Assembly: GCA_035295745.1 (NCBI GenBank)
Contig: DATGIL010000088.1
Span: forward strand, 84,836 to 148,835
Source: JAIQFL01 sp035295745
Lineage (GTDB): Bacteria > Acidobacteriota > Terriglobia > Bryobacterales > Bryobacteraceae
Length of the DNA stretch: 64,000 nucleotides
Direction of reading: 5' to 3'
This document shows, piece after piece, positions 60,051-64,000 of the stretch. Both the position numbers and the translations under genes were made by a program. Position 1 is the first letter of the stretch; every line of letters begins with the position of its first letter. Under the pieces are notes generated by a model that was not told the origin of the DNA, did no database searches, and saw nothing but the letters and a program-made list of their open reading frames with translations.

Positions 60051-61694
60051 TTGAAACTCTCTCGCCGCGATATTCTTTCTGCTTGCCCGACCGCATTGGC
60101 TTGCGCCTCGGCCATTGCGCAGACCAAGGAGGAGCCGCAGTATGTCGACGTGAAGACTGCTTACGGTCGATTGCGTGGTCTACAAAGCGCCGGTCTGGCG
60201 ACGTTCAAGGGCATTCCCTACGCTGGTTCGGTATCGGGCGCCAACCGGTTCAAAGCAGCCCCGGCGCTGAAATCCTGGACTGGTGTGCGCGACACCATCG
60301 CGCTCGGCGCTCCCGCTATTCAGCCGGGGGAACGCCGGAACGAACCGCCTCAGAGTGAAGACTGCCTCTTCCTCAACGTGTGGACGCCGGCCGCTGACGG
60401 ACGCAAGCGGCCGGTCATGTTCTACAGCCACGGAGGAGGTTTTACCACCGGCTCCGGCGGCGCGGCGTATCAGGATGGCGGAAACCTGGCGCGCACCTGG
60501 GACGTGGTGGTTGTCGCCACCAACCACCGCCTCGGCCTGATGGGCTATCTCTATCTGGGCGATCTTGGCGGCGAGGAGTACGCTACGTCTGGAAATCAGG
60601 GCCTGCTCGATATTTGTGACGGCCTGAAGTGGGTGCGCGAAAACATCGAAGCGTTCGGCGGCGATCCGGGCAACGTGATGATCTTCGGCGAAAGCGGCGG
60701 GGGTGCGAAGACGTCCTGCCTCTACGCGATGCCTGCCGCGTCGCGGTTCTTCAACAAAGCGTCGATCGAGAGCGGACCCGGCATCCGGATGATGCCACGC
60801 GACGCGGCGGCCGAGACCACACTGATGGTGATGAAGCATCTCGGGCTCGAAAAGAGCGAATGGCGGAAGCTCTTGGAGATCTCCGCCGATCAGCTACTGC
60901 AGGCGCAAACCGGTCTCGGCCGGACCGGCGGCGGACCGTTGGGCATGAACGGCGGGCGCAAGGGCATGGGCGGCGGGTCGCGTCCAGGCGGCTTCGGGCC
61001 GGTAGTGGACGGCTCAGTTCTGCCGAACCATCCATTCGATCCACAGGCTCCCGCGATATCGAAGAGCAAGCCGCTCATGGTCGGATACAATCGCGATGAG
61101 ACCGTATTCTTCTTCAACCAGCAGCACAACACCGAAGTCTTCAACCTCACCGAAGCAGCCCTCAAGGCACGGCTCGCAACGGAATTCCCCGGAAACGCGG
61201 ACCCGATTTACGATGCGTACGACAAGAGCCGGCCCGAAGCCTCCCCATCCGACCTCTACATCGCAATCACGACCGCGCGAATGATCGGCATCGGAGCCAT
61301 GACGATCGCCGAGCGCAAGTATGCGCAGCACGGGGCGCCCGCCTATATGTACATCTTTAAGCACGAAAACCCGGCACTGATCCCTGGGACACAGCACAAG
61401 ATGGGTACGCCGCACGCGATGGAGATTGCGTACAAGTTCAACAACGTGCAGACAGGCGGCGGTGGCGGGGGTTTGATGTCCATCTCCCGTCCCGAAAGCA
61501 TCAAGGCTGCCCACAACATGAGCGAGATGTGGAGCACCTTTGCCAGGACGGGGCGCCCGGCGGCAGAGGGCCAACCTGCCTGGCCGGCCTACACGACCGA
61601 AAAACGCTCGACCATGGAGATCGACGCGGAATGTACGGTCGTTGACGATCCATACTCCGGGGAGCGCAAGCTTTGGGAGAGGCTGGACCCATAG
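60051..61694 (+). CDS. exported type-B carboxylesterase (paralogue)
   Basis: 547 residues from TTG 60051: AGGAGG at 60039-60044 touches the ATG at 60045 directly but is six bases from the TTG, so the TTG is preferred. Signal LSRRDILSACPTALACASAI. VMFYSHGGGFTTGSGG, nucleophile in VMIFGESGGGAKTS at about residue 215, GYNRDETVFFF and the histidine in MGTPHAMEIAYKF. A Gly/Arg-rich loop (GMNGGRKGMGGGSRPGG) near residue 305 is unusual. 54 bases after the first esterase; likely one transcript. Confidence 0.9.
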   Translation: MKLSRRDILSACPTALACASAIAQTKEEPQYVDVKTAYGRLRGLQSAGLATFKGIPYAGSVSGANRFKAAPALKSWTGVRDTIALGAPAIQPGERRNEPPQSEDCLFLNVWTPAADGRKRPVMFYSHGGGFTTGSGGAAYQDGGNLARTWDVVVVATNHRLGLMGYLYLGDLGGEEYATSGNQGLLDICDGLKWVRENIEAFGGDPGNVMIFGESGGGAKTSCLYAMPAASRFFNKASIESGPGIRMMPRDAAAETTLMVMKHLGLEKSEWRKLLEISADQLLQAQTGLGRTGGGPLGMNGGRKGMGGGSRPGGFGPVVDGSVLPNHPFDPQAPAISKSKPLMVGYNRDETVFFFNQQHNTEVFNLTEAALKARLATEFPGNADPIYDAYDKSRPEASPSDLYIAITTARMIGIGAMTIAERKYAQHGAPAYMYIFKHENPALIPGTQHKMGTPHAMEIAYKFNNVQTGGGGGGLMSISRPESIKAAHNMSEMWSTFARTGRPAAEGQPAWPAYTTEKRSTMEIDAECTVVDDPYSGERKLWERLDP

Positions 61695-61896
61695 CCAGCG
61701 GCCAGCGGTTTTATCGCCCCTAAAAAGAGGCCGTCGCCGCAGCGGATTATGAGCAGACCGGTCTCTCGAATGCTGGCCGCCCCCAAGGTATAGTTTTCCA
61801 GAATCTAATTGACGTTCGGTTGCGCTCCGGCCTCGCGAATGGCGGAATACCTTCGTTTGTTGAGTGTACGGGAGGCGGCCAGTTCTCCCTCAAGCA

Positions 61897-62643
61897 CTAA
61901 TGCGACGAGCTGTCCGCCGATCCGTCCGACCATTGAAGGACCGGTATGAACAACGTTGTCACGCGGTCCGTGTGATCCGATCCCCCAAAGACCGGCGAAC
62001 TGGGCATATTGGCTCCCCACCCAGCCAGTTCCCCTTCCGGAGCGAAGACCATAATGTGTGGATGCCAGTGTCCTGCCTGGTCGCCCAGGTAACCCTGCTT
62101 TGAGAGCATGTACGCGATCGACCCCGGTTCAATCGCGGGGATCTGCTTCGCTTCGAACGCGGCTTTCATCTCACTCGATAATTGTTCTTTGCTTTTTCCC
62201 GCCAGGACGAGCTCGGTCCTCCTGATGACTCGCGGCAAAAACGATCGCGCCGCGGAGGCGTTGAAGCAGGTTGGCGCTCTCAACTTCGGATTCCAGAAAC
62301 CCGGATCGTCGAGACTCGCGGTCCACGAACGCTGCACCGCGCAAACAAATCCATTGCGACCTTTGATCACCGTCCCGTAGCCGTGCTGGTTTAACACCAA
62401 AATCTCCGCGTCCTTCGAGATGGACTCCGGCGCAGCGCTCCTTGCCAAGGCGACCTCCGCGTCTTGCGTCATCAAATACTGGTCGAGCGCAGCCATTTTC
62501 GGGTATGAGGCGCCAACACCCTGCGCCTGGCAGTGACCTGCTACCGCCAGAACGATGAGCGACTCCACTATCCTGGACACGATCCCTGCCCGAAAACTCG
62601 GGTGGGCCAGCGAACGCCAGCTTGCGGTCTTCAATTTCGTCAT
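61897..62643 (-). CDS. secreted protein of unknown function
   Basis: 248 residues from the ATG at 62641-62643, which has AGGAGG seven bases upstream; the frame is open 16 codons further but without a start signal. N-terminal hydrophobic segment IVSRIVESLIVLAVAGHCQA is a signal peptide. Mature part has LVLNQHGYGTVIKGRNGFVC, KSKEQLSSEMKAAFEAKQIP, LSKQGYLGDQAGHWHPHIMV and ends HTDRVTTLFIPVLQWSDGSA. Similar proteins of unknown role occur in acidobacteria; no catalytic motif can be named. Single gene, convergent with the esterase pair. Confidence 0.75.
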   Translation of the reverse strand: MTKLKTASWRSLAHPSFRAGIVSRIVESLIVLAVAGHCQAQGVGASYPKMAALDQYLMTQDAEVALARSAAPESISKDAEILVLNQHGYGTVIKGRNGFVCAVQRSWTASLDDPGFWNPKLRAPTCFNASAARSFLPRVIRRTELVLAGKSKEQLSSEMKAAFEAKQIPAIEPGSIAYMLSKQGYLGDQAGHWHPHIMVFAPEGELAGWGANMPSSPVFGGSDHTDRVTTLFIPVLQWSDGSADSSSH

Positions 62644-63021
62644 TTTCGAACCTCCTCGTACGCTTGTGCGCCGCACAGTTTGACGGCACATCGTTTAGTC
62701 GATTGGGAAGGGCTAAAATCGACAAGTCTCGCGATGGCACCTCAAGCCGTTGAAAACAGGCGATTAAAGAGGCGGAGGAGAAGTCGCTGACGCGCGCAGC
62801 CGGTTTGCGAGATCCGAAATCTCGCACGTTTACCCGGCGAGGCCCCATGCTTCTTGGGCAATAACTGTTTAGACTCTATCTCTACGTTGCCGGTGAGGCG
62901 GGTGCTGCCGGCGATGAACGGGGCTGACTCAATGCGCCAGACGGCCCATCGTGCGGTGTGGATCGGCAGCGGCTCCGCTACCGATCGCACCAGCTTTGGA
63001 TGCGTTTAGCGCAAGTATTGG
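62644..63021. other. intergenic gap
   Basis: 378 bases between two leftward genes. I see no open frame with family content, no tRNA and no repeat of either family. AGATCCGAAATCTC-type short palindromes occur near 62811-62823. The promoter of the secreted-protein gene should be near 62660-62720. Confidence 0.35.
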
Positions 63022-63459
63022 TTATCTCTTTGCTGCCTGATCAGCTAGTTGAGCGCGGATTATTTTTTCCTGCTGAATATCTTCTTCCGAGAAGGCGTAT
63101 GCAAAGTCTTCTGGCTCGAAGACTTGGCGGATCTCGACCTCGGATTCACCTTCTTGCGCGTTAGGGAAGCGTTTGACCCACTCGATGGCCTCTTCTCGGG
63201 ACTTGACCTTCCAGAGCATGAACCCGGCGACGAGTTCCTTGGTTTCGGTGAAGGGGCCGTCGGTGACGGTGTGGTTTTTGCCCGAGAAGCGGACGCGAGC
63301 GCCCTTGGAAGAGGGGTGGAGCCCTTCGTAGCTTATCAGGACTCCCGCTTTTATGAGCTCATCGATGTATTTGTTCATGTCGCCTATGAGCTGGGGATCG
63401 GGGAGGGCGCCTTCCTTGTCTGACTCTGCGGTTGCTTTAACTAACACCATGAATCGCAT
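63022..63459 (-). CDS. YciI-family (DGPF domain) protein
   Basis: 145 residues from the ATG at 63457-63459, with AAGGAGA eight bases upstream; a longer frame upstream is rejected. MRFMVLVKATAESD, then GLHPSSKGARVRFSGKNHTV, TDGPFTETKELVAGFMLW (the DGPF motif that names the domain) and EAIEWVKRFPNAQ. Small ferredoxin-like fold; relatives often sit beside ECF sigma factors. No such gene lies on its left; the gene to the right may start just before the window end. Function unknown. Confidence 0.92.
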   Translation of the reverse strand: MRFMVLVKATAESDKEGALPDPQLIGDMNKYIDELIKAGVLISYEGLHPSSKGARVRFSGKNHTVTDGPFTETKELVAGFMLWKVKSREEAIEWVKRFPNAQEGESEVEIRQVFEPEDFAYAFSEEDIQQEKIIRAQLADQAAKR

Positions 63460-63965
63460 TGCGAAATCTCCTTTGGGTTGAGCGATGTTGGGTGGCTTGA
63501 ACTCAGATTGAGAGCGCGATTGGATTGCTGTTGCTCGCTTTCTTTCTGGCTTTCTGCTGATAAATCGAACGGGGTGTGGCCGAATCGACATCAGAACGGG
63601 ATTATGCCAGCCACCCGTATAGAGTGTAGGCACCATCGCCGGCCAAGGCGGCCACTGGGACGAGAAGACCGGGGGGCTTCCCACACACCGGCCGTCTCTC
63701 CAAGGCTCGCAACGGCTTTCGCCGCACCACAATCAGGATCTCGGTGTTCTTGCGTTTAACTAATATCGAGTAGGGAGCGTTCGACAGGGCAGTGGGAACG
63801 ATGCATGCGGGAGCGGTTCAGGGCATACTAACGCAGCATTTTGCAGCACTTGGTCTTGAACTTCGGCGCTCTCGAGAAATAGTCCAGACTTGCTAGCCAA
63901 GACCGACCCACTCACCTTTGCATAGGAAAAAAGGACGGCCGAGAAGTAGGTGACGATGAGTCACC
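63460..63965. other. intergenic gap
   Basis: 506 bases with no supportable gene. Near its end GGTGAC-GATGA-GTCACC (63949-63965) is a perfect inverted repeat that abuts a possible start codon at 63966. Confidence 0.35.
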
Positions 63966-64000
63966 ATGCCGGCCGCCGCCAAGCCTCCGCGGAAAAAGTC
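63966..64000 (+). CDS. possible start of a gene running off the right edge
   Basis: ATG 63966 opens MPAAAKPPRKK up to the window end; an alternative ATG in another frame is at 63956. The upstream inverted repeat and lysine-rich start fit a real N-terminus, but 11 codons are not enough to identify it. Confidence 0.25.
   Translation, partial: MPAAAKPPRKK

Noticed and set aside
1..64000. tRNA, rRNA, prophage or insertion sequence
   Set aside because: I looked for T-loop signatures, transposase motifs, integrases and terminal inverted repeats with target duplications and found none convincing.

Overview
The window looks like a stretch of an acidobacterial chromosome of the Solibacter/Bryobacter kind. 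The lineage call is inferred from gene families seen here: two very large carboxypeptidase-regulatory-domain TonB-type receptors, a PadR regulator paired with an 870-residue ATPase-less permease of the acidobacterial duplicated orphan permease type, an M56 peptidase carrying a VWFA-related domain, a beta-propeller histidine kinase, many Tat-exported enzymes, and high GC. I found no rRNA, tRNA, CRISPR array, insertion sequence or phage module.

Layout. 1-2.6 kb (minus): class V aminotransferase then serA (cut by the left edge), a serine/glycine module. 2.7-5.2 kb (plus): YqeY-like protein and an OPT-family transporter, followed by a five-copy tandem repeat. 5.7-10.1 kb: glycosyltransferases with two unknown proteins. 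10.4-14.0 kb: two-component pair. 14.3-18.7 kb (minus): two M16 peptidases (one active-looking, one without the zinc motif and fused to a lipoprotein-sorting-like domain) and a free relative of that domain. 19-22 kb: secreted unknown protein, GT2 and a multi-spanning glycosyltransferase. 22.1-25.1 kb: PadR/permease pair with a perfect palindromic operator candidate. 25.5-28.7 kb: M56-VWA protein and a secreted amidohydrolase. 28.9-32.5 kb: first TonB-type receptor. 32.8-34.2 kb: PQQ-type propeller. 34.5-37.8 kb: BlaI-M56 pair followed by two exported DinB-like proteins and a DUF2911 protein.

38.1-39.1 kb holds the C-terminal quarter of a [NiFe]-hydrogenase large subunit, still followed by an intact-looking maturation peptidase and a small membrane protein: the remains of a lost hydrogenase locus. 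39.6-42.5 kb: Tat-exported aminotransferase (with a good sigma-70-type promoter) and a B12-binding-type radical SAM protein. 42.9-49.9 kb (minus): six tightly packed genes, five of them with export signals, encoding what looks like an extracytoplasmic sugar-acid pathway (DUF362, two mannonate-dehydratase-like TIM barrels, an enolase-superfamily dehydratase, an RraA-like protein). 50.3-55.5 kb: membrane protein of regulatory type divergent from the second TonB-type receptor. 55.6-58.2 kb is a graveyard: a frameshifted gluconate-dehydrogenase subunit 3, a GMC oxidoreductase with three frameshifts joined to the back half of an aldo/keto reductase, joined in turn to the back half of an esterase. 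58.3-61.7 kb: two exported type-B carboxylesterases. 61.9-63.5 kb: secreted unknown protein and a YciI-like protein.

Two repeat families run through the intergenic spaces. Family A is a GC-rich ~80-87 bp unit, tandem at 5.3-5.65 kb and dispersed at 18.9 and 42.7 kb. Family B is a short hairpin element at 10.2, 28.8 and 50.1 kb (both orientations) whose stems differ in sequence but stay perfectly paired.
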